From the NCBI GenBank assembly GCA_032718475.1, contig JAUCBJ010007075.1, positions 1 through 64,000 on the forward strand: DNA of 64,000 nt. The letters run 5' to 3'. The stretch is from Nemertoderma westbladi (taxonomy: Eukaryota > Xenacoelomorpha > Nemertodermatida > Nemertodermatidae). Positions 22,105 to 33,682 of the stretch are shown here, piece after piece (position 1 is the first letter of the stretch; each line of letters opens with the position of its first letter). The notes beneath the pieces were generated by a model. The model was not told the DNA's origin, made no database searches, and worked only from the letters and a program-made list of their open reading frames with translations. The position numbers and the translations under genes were made by a program.

Positions 22105-24282
22105 AGTAGATGGTAATTCTTGCGGTTCAGTTGCCTTGAACTCGACTTGTGTCGGATCTTGGTGTCTCTTTGTCGTCAGGTATAGCTGACTGGATTGCAG
22201 ATCTGCCCTTATTAATACAGTATAAACATTTGTTTAGTATTGTAATGTAATGTCGCTACATCTATTGCCCTTATAATAATATTCGGCAGTGCGCATCGCG
22301 CAGTTAATCACTTTTTCCGGTTTCTGGTTTTTCCGGCTAAAACTAAATAACCTTTTATGCATCTACCTACCTATATATTACCACTACGGCTTTGAGCATA
22401 GCATGGAATACTAAGTTGGCCATGGTGAGAGTGAGACGTGTTACAAATAGCTGCTACCGGTACGTAGCGATAGCGGTATGGATATATAGCCGGGATTCTG
22501 TTAAATGGACAGGTCACGAACGGATATATAAATGTTGGGAAAGAAGGAGCTTAGGGTCTTCAGCTAGAAATTAATTATGGAAATAAGGATCGTCCCGGGG
22601 TGTAAACGCTATGTCGAGGTCGACAGCAGTAAACCGAATACCGTTATAAACGTTAAGGAAAAGGAGCAAGTTATTCCAAAACATTTAACATTGAGCAAGA
22701 GTGCTGGTTCCGGTTTAATTTTTGTTCGTAATCGTAATAACGCTTCTCTGTATAGTCTTTACACCCACAAATCACATTCTATCCACAATTTATCATGGTT
22801 TGCTAATTTCAACATTACTTAGAAACTTTAGCTAAATTCATTGAACTCCCTATCTGATCTCCTACATCCTACTAAACAAGGTTTCCCAACTTTTAATAAT
22901 ATGTAATACTATTTGGCTGGTACAACAGTTTTCATTCAACATGTATTTTCGATTTAAGTTAGACATATAACCCCGCCCATCACTTTGTTATCCAAAAATA
23001 CCTTTGTCCTAAACAAATTTACACATTTAGGCGAGATATTAATTAGCCGAGTTGGAAGCCCCCCCCCCCCCCCTGTCAGGTCAATCTTCGTTTTCTTACG
23101 AGGTGCGAGGTACGGCATTATTCAGCAAACAATAATTCAGAAAAACAAGAATATAGGTCTAATGTCACCGGGGGGCCAAACTGCTAAGCACTTTTTCTCA
23201 TTTTAAATTTCACCAATTAGTGTGCTTTACTATCCTATCTCCAAAAATCGTGTTTTGAGTAATTTAACGAAACGCGTTTTCTTCTACAAGTTTGTTATAC
23301 AGCTGCCTGGATACCAGAATTTGAACTGCAAGTCACCCAAATATACTAACTTAGAATTTCAAATGCGAGATACACAACTTTTGTAATTTGGGAGCTTAAA
23401 AAATGCTGAAATTATTTTATAGGGTGTTATGCCTCGAAAATATCGGCGACAAATGAAACTGAAAGCTGATATAGGGTGTTTTGTATATCAAGAGTTCGAG
23501 TCAAATAGTTTAATATCTTCAAATAATAATACTGCAGTGGAAATTATACTTGGAATTTTGTAGTTAAGGTTTGGGTTTTGGTAAATAATGCAAATTATAA
23601 TTCAAAAACATGAGATAAACAGCTGATAATTTCTGTATAATTGGTTGCCTGGTAACGTCATCATGGTTACCATTCCATGAGTATAAAGTACTCGAAAACT
23701 AATGGGCAATCGATTATAGTTACATATTTGCCCGTAAATTTTTTTAGAAATATTCTAGCTGGCTACTGTATAACCATGTGACCAGTTTCCCAAAACCTAG
23801 ACCCCCAAAATCAAACTCAGTCTACTTTCCCTTCCCTGTGGTGCAGTCCTTCATTATTGACATCACATATTCACTATTCAGTTCACCATCACACTTTCAG
23901 GGCACGTGTTTGTCCATACATTTCACTATTAAGCTTATGTACCTCTTCTGAGGAATTGGTTCAACAGAATGGCTTGAAATTTGGAGGGGAATTAATTTTG
24001 CATGTGTCTCAGACGTGGTAGCAGAATAAATAAAAAAAATTATTGTGATCACCAGAAATTTTCAAAGTGTAAAATGTTATTTGCAAAAAGTGAAAAAAAA
24101 CACGTATTTTTGCCGTTTTTTGAGATGTAACTTTTTAAGTTTCTAACCCACATGTCTAAATGTGCTACCACCTACCTATAAAGGATTAGTAGAAGAACAT
24201 ATACTGAAAATGTCATGCAATTTGGTCCCGTAGTTCCAGAGAAACAGGTACATGAGTGAAAAATAAAAGTGAAAAATAAAAT
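22105..24282. other. Gene-free stretch downstream of RPL37
   Basis: RPL37 3' flank, a few short open stretches without recognisable homology (for instance 22577-22822, 81 codons), and a 15-C run at 23059-23073. Nothing further supported. Confidence 0.35.
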
Positions 24283-25536
24283 TGTAAAAGCTTTTGTGGG
24301 ATAACTGATACGTTTGCCTTTGCTGGCCAGTTCCCCCCCCCGGCGCTGGAATACTCTAAAAGGGTTCTCGGACTGTATATATATTCCCCTCGCCCGCAAG
24401 GTACCTTTACAGGTGTTTTAACGGACATAAAAGTAATTCTGCTATATACGTGTTTTGGCGGACATGGTAAGGCAAAAAACCTGTAATGCACCAACTACCT
24501 TTCACAGCTTAGCCGTGATGATTCATATTACGACATCTAGCAGCTGGTTGCTGACATGGAAACAGCCATTAGATGCAAGGTTCTTTGTTTGGCTTGAGCC
24601 AATCAGAGCGATTTTTCCTGTCGACGTGTAGCTTTTAGTCGATCATAAGGAGAGTGTTCAGTCTTACTGTTTTTTCTTGATACTTTGTTGTTATTGCTGT
24701 CTAAGCCAGAAACACCGGCATTTTGGGAAGAACTCTAGTAAACTGCTTGAATTATCGAAAGTATAAACTGTTACCTACTAACCTAACTTAACGAACTAAT
24801 TTAACTTAATTAACATACTCACTTAATTTAATTGCATTAATCATATTGTTTTTACTGTTATTTTACCGTCAGTTATTAATTGTACCTATTTGTTGATGGA
24901 AATATTGCTATTTGGATAATACGGATAAATCACCCAATTCCCAATTTTCTTGATAACACTACAGGTTAGAGAGACCGGCTATACATAACAATTGCGATTT
25001 ATATTAATGTGGTGTGTATTGAATCCAATGTTATTTAGCAGACCCTACGTGAGTCAATTACTGCTCTCTTTATGTGTGATCAAATGTACTGACTGTCGGC
25101 AGAATAGTGTGTATGATCGTGATTGGTAACAAAGTATTTCCTAAAGAATACGCTTTATACTTTAATCATAAGCAGTATCGTTGCGTTTTAGTATAAGTCT
25201 TAGTTCTGTTTAAATAGATAAAGCGCCACGTCCTAAAGGAACTGTTAATATTTCCCGAAAGCCAATAATATCTGTCAGAGATTAATTATTAACGATCTAT
25301 CGAATAATACATTAGGTATACACTGCAACCTTACACTGTAATAATACAATTCAAGCATCCGAATTCAGTCTCCCGGGTGTAGATCCATCGGGTGAATGAT
25401 CGCGCATGGGCTGACTTCGGCTAATGTTTTGCGTATTAGCATAAATTATTGTCGTATGCTAAAGTGGTTTTAATTAACTAAAAGACATATAAATTTTGGC
25501 AGGTTAAACTGCTAAAGGTCTTCAAAAGCGCGAACA
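24283..25536 (+). mobile_element. Solo LTR, family TGTAAAAGC...GAACA, copy B, with perfect TSD
   Basis: Starts TGTAAAAGCTTTTG and ends GCGCGAACA. It is flanked by AAAAT at 24278-24282 and AAAAT at 25537-25541, a perfect 5-bp target-site duplication. It shares the CCAATCAGAGCG box (near 24599), the GCGCCACGTCCTAAAGGAAC block (near 25222) and the terminal TTTTGGCAGGTTAAACTGCT block (near 25495) with copies A and C. No internal sequence remains. Confidence 0.85.
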
Positions 25537-26548
25537 AAAATTCTGAGATAAAGCCATTTAAAGTTTTCAAACCTTCCCGCCATTTTATGTTAAATGGAGG
25601 GATAATTCAAATTATATTGAAAAATAAGGAAGAATCCTTCTTAACTAAAGTTTTCGATATGGGGGTTTTCTGGGGTGGTGGTTGCATTTCCGATGTCAGT
25701 TTTGACGTTTGATATATTCCAGTCTGTCTGTTTGTCGGACAATCTGTCTGTCTGTCAGTCAATAATTAAGGAAACACACTACCGAACTGAAATTTACCGG
25801 AGTTAGTTTTGACGTTTGAAGAATTCCAGACTGTCTAACTGTCTGTCTGTCTGTTTATCAGACAATCTGTCAGTCGACATTTAGGAAAGGACACGACATC
25901 GCTAAAAATTGATTTAAAGGGGTTTTCCGGGACGGTGATTCCATTTCTGATGTCAATATTTAAATATAATGGCTTTGTGTTGGGTCTGTATTCATGTCGG
26001 TCTGTCCGTCAAAATATAACAGACAGACAGACATCCTAATAGACCATTTAGAATCCTTTAACCTTTAAAACGGACATAAGAAATGGAATCAGGCCAATAA
26101 ACAGAAAGACAGACAGATAGACATGCAGGCAGGCAGGCAGAATGACAGACAATCTAGAACAACGTTGAGACTGACATTATAAATGTGATCACTAAACAGG
26201 AAAATTCCTACAGTATGGCAAAATTGTACATTGCATGTGTTTCTTAAATTTTGTCACACAGACAGACAGCTATAACTCGAGAACTAAAAGAGATCTCGCA
26301 TTGTCGTTTTCAGTTTTGAAATCGCCATTAAATTTTGATCCAGAATCCGTAAAAAAAATTTGATTTTTTTAAATTTTAACCACAAACACGTGCCCTTAAC
26401 TAACGAATTCCAAAAACCAATTATATTTCTTGGAATTATTTGCCAAAGTCGTTGAATCTATTCATTGACTCTGTCTATGGGAACTCCTTTGGGTTGAGAC
26501 AGTGGACGTGGGATGCCCATAGTGGTATTGCGCTTCAATAAGTTGACT
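25537..26548. repeat. Imperfect CTGTCTGT/ACAGACAG-rich repeats
   Basis: 25690-25890 holds two diverged copies, about 105 bp apart, of a unit containing GTTTTGACGTTTGA and a CTGTCTGTCTGTC run. 25980-26280 has ACAG-type runs on the other strand. No gene is seen. Confidence 0.6.
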
Positions 26549-27330
26549 CCACACAGCCACATATCCTTCCCACAGCCACATATTATCCCCACAGCCACAT
26601 ACCCTCCCCACACAGCCACATATCCTCCCCACACACAGCCACATATCTTCCCCACAGTCACATATCCTCCCTACACAGCCACATATCTTCACCACACAGC
26701 CACATATCCTCCCCACACAGCCACATATCTTCCCCACAGCCACATATCCTCCCCACACAGCCACATATCCTCCCCACACAGCCACATATCTTCCCCACAG
26801 TCACATATCCTCCCTACACAGCCACATATCTTCCCCACACCGCCACATATCCTCCCCGCACAGCCACATATCTTCCCCACAGTCACATATCCTCCCCACA
26901 CAGCCACATATCTTCCCCACACAGCCACATATCCTCCCCACACAGCCACATATCCTCCCCACAGCCACATATCCTCCCCACACAGCCACATATCCTCCCC
27001 ACACAGCCACATATCTTCCCCACACCGCCACATATCCTCTCCGCACAGCCACATATCTTCCCCACAGTCACATATCCTCTCCACACAGCCACATATCTTC
27101 CCCACACAGCCACATATCCTCCCCACACAGCCACATATCCTCCCCACAGCCACATATCCTCCCCACACAGCCACATATCCTCCCCACACAGCCACATATC
27201 TTCACCACAGTCACATATCCTCCCCACACAGCCACATATCCCCCCACACAGCCACATTTCTTCCTCTCAGCAACATATCCTCCCAACACAGCCACATATC
27301 CTCCGCACAGCCACAAATCCTCCCCACAGT
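26549..27330. repeat. 780-bp minisatellite, 21-bp core
   Basis: About 37 units built on CCACACAGCCACATATCCTCC, with shorter variants lacking CACA and alternating TCCTCC and TCTTCC endings. One strand is nearly free of G in most units. Because the main unit is 21 bp (seven codons), long open frames run through the array in several frames on both strands (up to 278 codons plus, 168 codons minus); these are by-products of the repeat. Confidence 0.95.
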
Positions 27331-27929
27331 CCACCGTCACCTGGGCTAAAACACCACCACCGATATCCTCACCCAAGTTGAAGCCGTAAAACGTGTCTTC
27401 CAGTTCCATTGGCTTGGTATATTCCTAATCGACTGAATTGAGATTCTATAGAGTCAGTAGTAAGTATAAAATCTTTCCTAGGGTATTTTGCCCACATGTA
27501 AATGCGAACAAACTGAAATTCCCGCCAATATCTAAGCATAAGTAATAGGAAATAACACTATTATAAGCTTTTCTAAGGAAAAACACCTTTACTAAGGTAA
27601 ACTGAATAAAAGTGCTACTAAGGCAATATACCCTATGTACCAGATTTTAGATGTAGGGTGTTTTGCCTTTAAATTACAGGGCTGAGGATCAAGCATAGGG
27701 TGTTTTAAACTCGCAAAAAATGACTTTCATGCATATAAACCATGGTATTTCTTGGTTTCATCTGAAAGAGCGCCTTAAATTAGGCCGGTCTGTACAATAA
27801 TAAACATTTCAAAAATTTTGAGATGTAGATGCAATGGTAAATGCTTTCACAGGCACACGTAATTGTGGGATAATTACAGGCTGGGACAAGACAAAATGAT
27901 CCTGTTACTCAGTGTGCAAAGGGCTCACT

Positions 27930-28066
27930 TAATTATTATATTTAGGAAATTAATTATTATATTTAGGGAAATAATTATTATAGTTAGGGAATTTAATTAT
28001 TATAGTTAGGGGATTAATTAATTATAGTTAGGGAATTAATTAATTATAGTTAGGGAATTAATTAAT
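27930..28066. repeat. AT-rich tandem repeat, about 25 bp x 5
   Basis: Units of TTAATTATTATAGTTAGGGA type with small length changes. Confidence 0.8.
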
Positions 28067-28537
28067 ATCCATGTGTGTATTATTCTATATAACATTATTA
28101 AATCATATTATTAACAAATATATTTAAAATTTAAATGCAATATTAACTATTTAAGTGGTGGCAAAAAGTAGGCTTTTTTTGTCAAGCGTTATAAAAAAGC
28201 AATACAAAAAATGTTACTTTTTGAATGAAAGCAAAAATAAAAATTCTGGTTCATCCAATAAGGAGGAGAGATATGAAACTATCTCTCTTTAAAATTTCTT
28301 GATTTTTCATTAAGATTTGGAGTAACGGTTATTTTGTTTGGGAGGGGGGGGGGGGGGTGGGTGTGGTGGGTTACTTGAAATACGACACCATTCCATGACA
28401 TGGTGTATGTCTTATGTATTGTATCTTTATTCGTTTTCTCTTTTTTTCATCATTATGTTAGCTAGTAGGCCTAACTTGTACTGTTATCATTAATGTAATT
28501 AATAATAAAAGGTAACAGTAGGCCTACTATACCAAGC

Positions 28538-28616
28538 CAAGGACTTCTAGAACATAGTAGGCCTATTTATTCAATTTATTATTTATTGAATAAATACTAT
28601 GTTCTAGAAGTCCTTG
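28538..28616. repeat. 79-bp inverted repeat (hairpin)
   Basis: The left arm CAAGGACTTCTAGAACATAG and the right arm are reverse complements over about 32 bp. The left arm carries an extra 6 bp (GGCCTA) in the middle. Confidence 0.9.
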
Positions 28617-29314
28617 ATTAAATTGTCAATTAAACTGTTAAATAATTATTTTCTTTTTCTCGAACTAACGTTAAAAATTACCACAGTTGCTCCCCCAAAA
28701 TAACGATATTAGTGTTAATATAATATTGTGGGAATGTCCAACTACGATCTAGAATAAAAATAAATATCTAGTAATTTGTGGATAATTAAAAAAATGTGCA
28801 GTAGGCCAATTACATCACAAATACCCTGTTAAGTATACAATTTGATGTTCAGAAAACGTTCTAGAACATAAAATTGTTCTATTACATGTATTTTATAAAC
28901 ATAGCTAATCTGCCTTAGAATAGTTCCAAAAATAGCTCACTCCATTTTAAATGTAACATGATAGGCCTAACTGTATACTGTAGGATACTGTGAATGTAAT
29001 AATTATATTTTTATGCATAGCTATCCAGAAAATGGGTAACAGTAACACTCATTTTCTGGGCGTTCTATTACCCCCAAGGATGGGATGTACAATTACTCTT
29101 CTTTCCTTCCTGGTAAGTGACAATTCCAGAACTTTTGTAGGGCGATAATGAGGCTACTGTTCTGTATAACTGCAAAAATATAAAATTAATAATTTAATAG
29201 AAATTCTATTCAGTTATGTTTGAATAAAAATTAAAAATAATTTAGATTATGTTTATAATTTATGTAATGTTATATATAAAATAAAGTCGTTAGGATGAAT
29301 TAGGAGTTTGTTAT

Positions 29315-29380
29315 GGGTTGACCCATGGAATACTAAATTTATATATAATTACTCTATATTTAGTATTCCATGGTTGACCC
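29315..29380. repeat. 66-bp inverted repeat (hairpin)
   Basis: Arms contain CCATGGAATACTAAAT and its inverse complement around an AT-rich centre. They extend outward to GGGTTGAC and its complement with a small bulge. Confidence 0.85.
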
Positions 29381-29943
29381 CCTTTTTTGGCTAGGTTGAT
29401 TACTGTTCTGTATAACTGCAAATATAGGCTTATCAAGTAAATTTGCTGCTAAACTAATATTTCAGCCACATTTAGTAAATATTTACTACATACCGTACCT
29501 TTAATACTACTAGACCCCTACCCTTTACTATGTATTACAAAAGTTTTCTCATCGCTTCTTATTTTTCAAAATTACATTCGCATATCTCCAAATATTGGAT
29601 CATATCACTTGGTAGCCTAGTTTGAGATTTTCAATGTTTGGTAGGCATATGGTTGAGTCTACACTAACCTTACAGTAAAATATTTTAAGAGGATATGAAA
29701 AGTTGGTACAGCTGATATTTTTTCAGATAGGGGGACTTTCGGAGCAAACAAAGTTCACCCCTCTCCAGGGGTAAATCGATGCAAATAACAGCTGATTACT
29801 GTATCAATCGATGTGTATGCCTAATCGAAATGAAAATACCAATATGGCTACAAAAACTGCCCTGTGTGCGTTTCAAAACTTTATAAGTCTCACCAAGTGC
29901 AATGGGCTTATTGCACAATTGCACAAGAAGATGGAAGAAAAAC

Positions 29944-30388
29944 TAGTGTGTTATAGCTACACCCCCCCCCCCCCCAAATTTTGGTCAAAATTTAATGGGA
30001 CCGAATTGTCTGGGACCGAATTGTCCGGTACCGAATTGTTCGGGACCGAATTGTCCTAGGACCGAATTGTCTGGGACCGAATTGTCCGGTACCGAATTGT
30101 CCGGGAACGAATTCTCCTAGGACCGAATTTTCTGGGACCGAATTGTCCGGTACCGAATTGTCCGGGAACGAATTCTCCTAGGACCGAATTTTCTGGGACC
30201 GAATTGTCCGGTACCGAATAGTCCGTATCTTGATAGAAATATAATTCGGACCAAAAACAATTTAATATGAAAATTGAATTACAAATATTTATATACTTAG
30301 TTAGCATAATATTAATATGTATAAATTTGGGGGGGGGGGGGCCCCAAATTTTGTCAAATTTTGAGGGGGGTGTAGCTATAACACACTA
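29944..30388. mobile_element. TA-flanked MITE carrying a higher-order minisatellite
   Basis: Terminal inverted repeats TAGTGTGTTATAGCTACACC (24 bp perfect, about 50 bp imperfect) bound a 445-bp element. The ends can be read as a TA duplication, as for Tc1/mariner-type insertions. Inside both arms lie poly-C and poly-G runs (29962-29975 and 30329-30341). The centre is the 61-bp higher-order array described separately. There is no transposase, so it is non-autonomous. Superfamily is inferred only from the TA ends. Confidence 0.75.
29998..30225. repeat. Higher-order tandem repeat: 61 bp made of four 15-bp units
   Basis: The basic unit is GGGACCGAATTGTCC (15 bp). Four variants in fixed order, plus one extra base, make a 61-bp super-unit. 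Its CTAGG junction recurs at 30056, 30117 and 30178. The third and fourth sub-units carry diagnostic GGTACC and GGGAACG variants. Confidence 0.9.
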
Positions 30389-30404
30389 CAGTAGTAATTT
30401 CCTC

Positions 30405-32023
30405 AATTTGCTAGGTCATGATAATCCCATAATGCTTCAAAACACGTTATATGTGGTTTTTCTCGTGCAGTTTGGAGTTGAAATGCGCGAAATATTGATA
30501 AAAGACATAGAGAAGGGCTATTGTGTGGATAGTAAATCATTCTATTTGACACTAACTGAACGACAAGATCAGGGGCATTAGGTACTGGTGGAAAGTTGTT
30601 GAAGCAGAAAGCATTTGCAGTAAGTTCAAACAATAAGATCTGTCCCGTGTTTCTGCACAATTTTTATATGAAAAAGAGATTTGTAGATGGCGACGTAGTT
30701 CCCGAGGAGCCATATTTTGTTCGTGCAAAGGGATTTATTCCGTCCGATGGTAAGAGCTGGTAGGTATTACTCTGATAGCTATCTCCATTTTTGAAATTTT
30801 TTTAATCGTTTTTATTGACAATATTATTATGTTCTTGAACAATATTCACATAGAACTTTATATTATTATGATTTCATATTACAATATTAAAATAAGTTAC
30901 TTGGGTCTAGTAATTGTTCTTGATTAGTTGTATTAATCCATGAAATAGATTATCTTTATTAAGACCCCTCCATCGAAACTCGCCCAGGCGGTTCTTCAAC
31001 CATAAAATCTGCTTCACAAGCAATTGAGAGGCAGAAACCTTGTTTCATTCCTACATGATCGACAGTGTTAGTAGGACCTTTGCATCGCCACATCAGCTTC
31101 GTTATGCCATTCATTCTCCTTCGAATGACGTGCATTGAAATCAGTTAGTGGTGACCGTACACATGGTTGAATGTCACTACCAGTAGGTAGTAATCCAACC
31201 GATTGAGCAAAAGTAATAAATATATAATAGCCGAATAGCGGCGCTCTCTTCTGTTGCCAATAAAGATGCAATTTCGAAATGTTAGGGTGTCATTATGAAA
31301 ATAATAACGAACACGTCTAGAATAAAAACCATTCTTTTAAGAATTACAAAAATTGAGAAAGCTATCACAGTAATACCGAGCTGGTACTGTCAGCAACCTG
31401 TTGGAAAAAAATAGTTTTCCAAAATTCTTACAAAGATGATTGGTCTCACTGGAAGAGCTGATGGTAGAAAGATAACCCTTATGAGTTACAGAAAGGACAC
31501 TGCTAAAGTCATTGTTGATAATCAATTCCCTGTCAACTATGCACAGCACCAGCTTGCCAGACATAAAAACCTGGCTACAACGTCTTCATACTTGAAACCA
31601 ACATCCACAGCTCAGCGTGAAGTTTCTTTGTCAATGGTTACAGGGCATAAAAAGGCGAATGAGTCTTCGCGATCTGAGTGCCACAGATACGATTCGATTT
31701 CAACCTCTGATGACTCTTTACCTTCCCACTAGACCCCCGGGCGTGCCATTGCTTCCTCGCAATCAGTCAGTAATAAATAATCTTCTGCTGAGCTGACACA
31801 CTCCATAATGTTAGGTAACACTATAAATGGACCAATTCAGATTAATATTATAGGTGAATTATCAGGAGTGGCTATCCCGCCCTTCCCTGCACAACTACAG
31901 ACATCACATTATAGTGAGCACACTATTACTCCACAAGCCAATGCCCAACAAAAGCCGCCGAATACACCTAATTATTGGAACACTTATCTCCCGCCTAATG
32001 GAACAAATGCCAACTACTTCTAA
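30405..32023 (+). pseudogene. Crypton-type tyrosine recombinase (DUF3504-like) relic
   Basis: 30405-30580 encodes NPIMLQNTLYVVFLVQFGVE, then a segment ending FYLTLTERQDQG, which resembles the start of the Crypton/DUF3504 catalytic region. 30600-30765, in changing frames, reads KICPVFLHNFYMKKRF and an EPYFVRAKGF..GKSW block. After about 600 bp of unrelated sequence, 31436-31732 supplies IGLTGRADGRKITLMSYRKD and ARHKNLATTSSYL, giving candidate catalytic R, H-x-x and Y positions. 31808-32023 reads MLGNTINGPIQINI, like the C-tail of these proteins. Stops (30582, 31410) and frame changes show decay. The 30766-31380 gap may be an intron (GTAGGT donor-like start) or an insertion. Host genes ZMYM2 and QRICH1 share this fold, but a mobile origin is more likely here. 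Confidence 0.6.
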
Positions 32024-32105
32024 TGAGTTATCTGTTCCCATGGAAGACCCCTGTTATTATCACTTCGAACCTTTCGAGTTTCGAACATTTCGATTAATTT
32101 CATAG

Positions 32106-33294
32106 TAAATTGAATTTATTCCGAAAAATAAATACTGTGTTGTGTAGTCAAATAGAAATATATTTAATTGTAACATCTAATTGATATAAATTATTTGTTT
32201 TTAAAATAAAATACATTTTAATGTGAGCCCTAGGGCAAATTCCCCCAAAAATACCAAGCCCCATTTTATTTCTTTCCCCCCATCAAAGCCCTCTTAAAAT
32301 TGTTAACTGACCAGTACAAATTGGTATTTTAGCCGGAAAATATAGGTTGAAAACAAATTTATTACCCGCAATTTTGAAATTAAACATTAAATATCGTAAA
32401 TATATAAAAATATCGTATTAGTATTCACTCCGTATTCAGTTCTAGTATTTGTAATAGACTGGCCCTTCCTAGGCCCATCTAGGTCGTTATATATATATAT
32501 TAGCTGGATGGACTGCCTGCAATGGACTATATGCGCATGGCTTATTATTACAGTCTATTATACATACTAGCCAGTTAGTGACTAGGTATGAATCATCAGG
32601 GACTACGCCCTGACACTGACTTAGGAGTATTCAGTCTACCGGTACTCATCAGCTTATGTAGTTATTATGGCTGCTGTGTATTATCTGCTATGCTGCTTTA
32701 TATGTAATACATATATGAACTAGATTAGTTCCCCTTATGTTTTTACATGATTGACACTATCTCTTAGTGTTTGTAGTGATCTCCAACAGCACTACAGTAT
32801 TCACTCCGTTGTTGTTGATTTCTCGTTAGGTTTTGGTATTAAGGATTGATGATACGGCCCCAGCGGCTCAGTTGGTAGAGCGTGGGACTTGGAATCTTTA
32901 GGTACTGAGTCCAATCCCCTATTCCGGTGAATGTTTTTTGTTTTAAGATTGGTAGTAAGCCATTCAAGGAGACATTTCATGCGTTAGTAGACGCGGACCT
33001 TTGCGAGATTTCGTGCTTGTTATCAACCTGATTATATAATATATATACTGTACAGTATGCGGATTATACATGCTGGTGATACGATGTCATACAGTATGTC
33101 ACTATAAGGAATTATCTCCCTAACCCGAGCGTCACTCTCAACAAATAGGGTATTAATTGGTATTAAATGTGAAAACGGGTGAACCAAACCGAAGAGCATG
33201 GATAAAAAGCATCCCTGTCCTGAGCAACATATTGTAGGACGCCTAACTGTATTTTAACCATTCCTTATTCATAAAACTTTGTAATTATTCTTAG
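32106..33294. other. Gene-free stretch containing a tRNA-like sequence
   Basis: Apart from the tRNA-like segment at 32856-32929, I see no coding sequence or repeat of note. Confidence 0.4.
32856..32929 (+). ncRNA. tRNA-derived sequence (pseudo-tRNA or SINE head)
   Basis: CGGCTCAGTTGGTAGAGCG matches a tRNA D-arm and A box with one mismatch. GAGTCCAATCC is an imperfect B box 40 bp later. The anticodon stem and acceptor stem do not pair, so it is not a functional tRNA. Confidence 0.5.
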
Positions 33295-33489
33295 TGCATG
33301 GAGATTCTTGGTTTGCTCAGCGTATTTAACAATATTTACCAAATATTTGGACGTGGCATGACATCGACCTTAGAAGTAGCACAGTTGCCTGCAACCTATT
33401 TACTATTGGAGATAGTGCTCATTATGCGACCACTCTTATATATACTCCACGCAGTGATTTCTGTAATTACTCTCATTGGACTTGCATTT
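33295..33489 (+). CDS. Candidate first coding exon of a multi-pass membrane protein
   Basis: Bounded by a CTTAG acceptor-like end just before the ATG at 33298 and a strong donor TTT|GTGAGTAAA at 33489/33490. The exon encodes about 64 residues: a short N-terminus and two hydrophobic segments (ATYLLLEIVLIMRPLLYIL and AVISVITLIGLAF). It ends in phase 0, compatible with the candidate exon at 36429. Read without splicing it would end at 33528. I do not recognise the family. The evidence is splice-site-like signals plus hydrophobicity, so this is tentative. Confidence 0.35.
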
Positions 33490-33682
33490 GTGAGTAAAAC
33501 TACAGTGAAATTTTTAAATTATTATTAATTTTGATCCCTACTGTATATTTGTTGCAAATAATATCCAGTAGTATAGAGGTACAGTACTGTACTAGGTACC
33601 TACAGCATACCAATTTCATTCGTTTAATTATTATTTATAATTTGGGTGAATGAGTGGTTTGATTAGGTAGTATTTCCAGGAC

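Larger units (their letters stand above)
27331..29943. other. Gene-free stretch with repeats and hairpins
   Basis: Holds a tandem AT-rich array (27930-28066), a 14-G run (28344-28357), two long inverted repeats (28538-28616 and 29315-29380) and a shorter one (29027-29060). No coding region is supported. Confidence 0.5.

Noticed and set aside
22577-22822. 81-codon ORF downstream of RPL37
   Set aside because: No recognisable motif, and its length is compatible with chance in this composition.
26513-27349. 278-codon plus-strand and 168-codon minus-strand ORFs
   Set aside because: Both are products of a 21-bp minisatellite whose period is a multiple of three; there is no independent protein evidence.
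29998-30225. CRISPR-like array
   Set aside because: Units are contiguous with no unique spacers; it is a higher-order tandem repeat in a eukaryotic genome.
32856-32929. Functional tRNA
   Set aside because: A and B boxes are recognisable but the anticodon and acceptor stems do not pair, so it is kept only as tRNA-derived.
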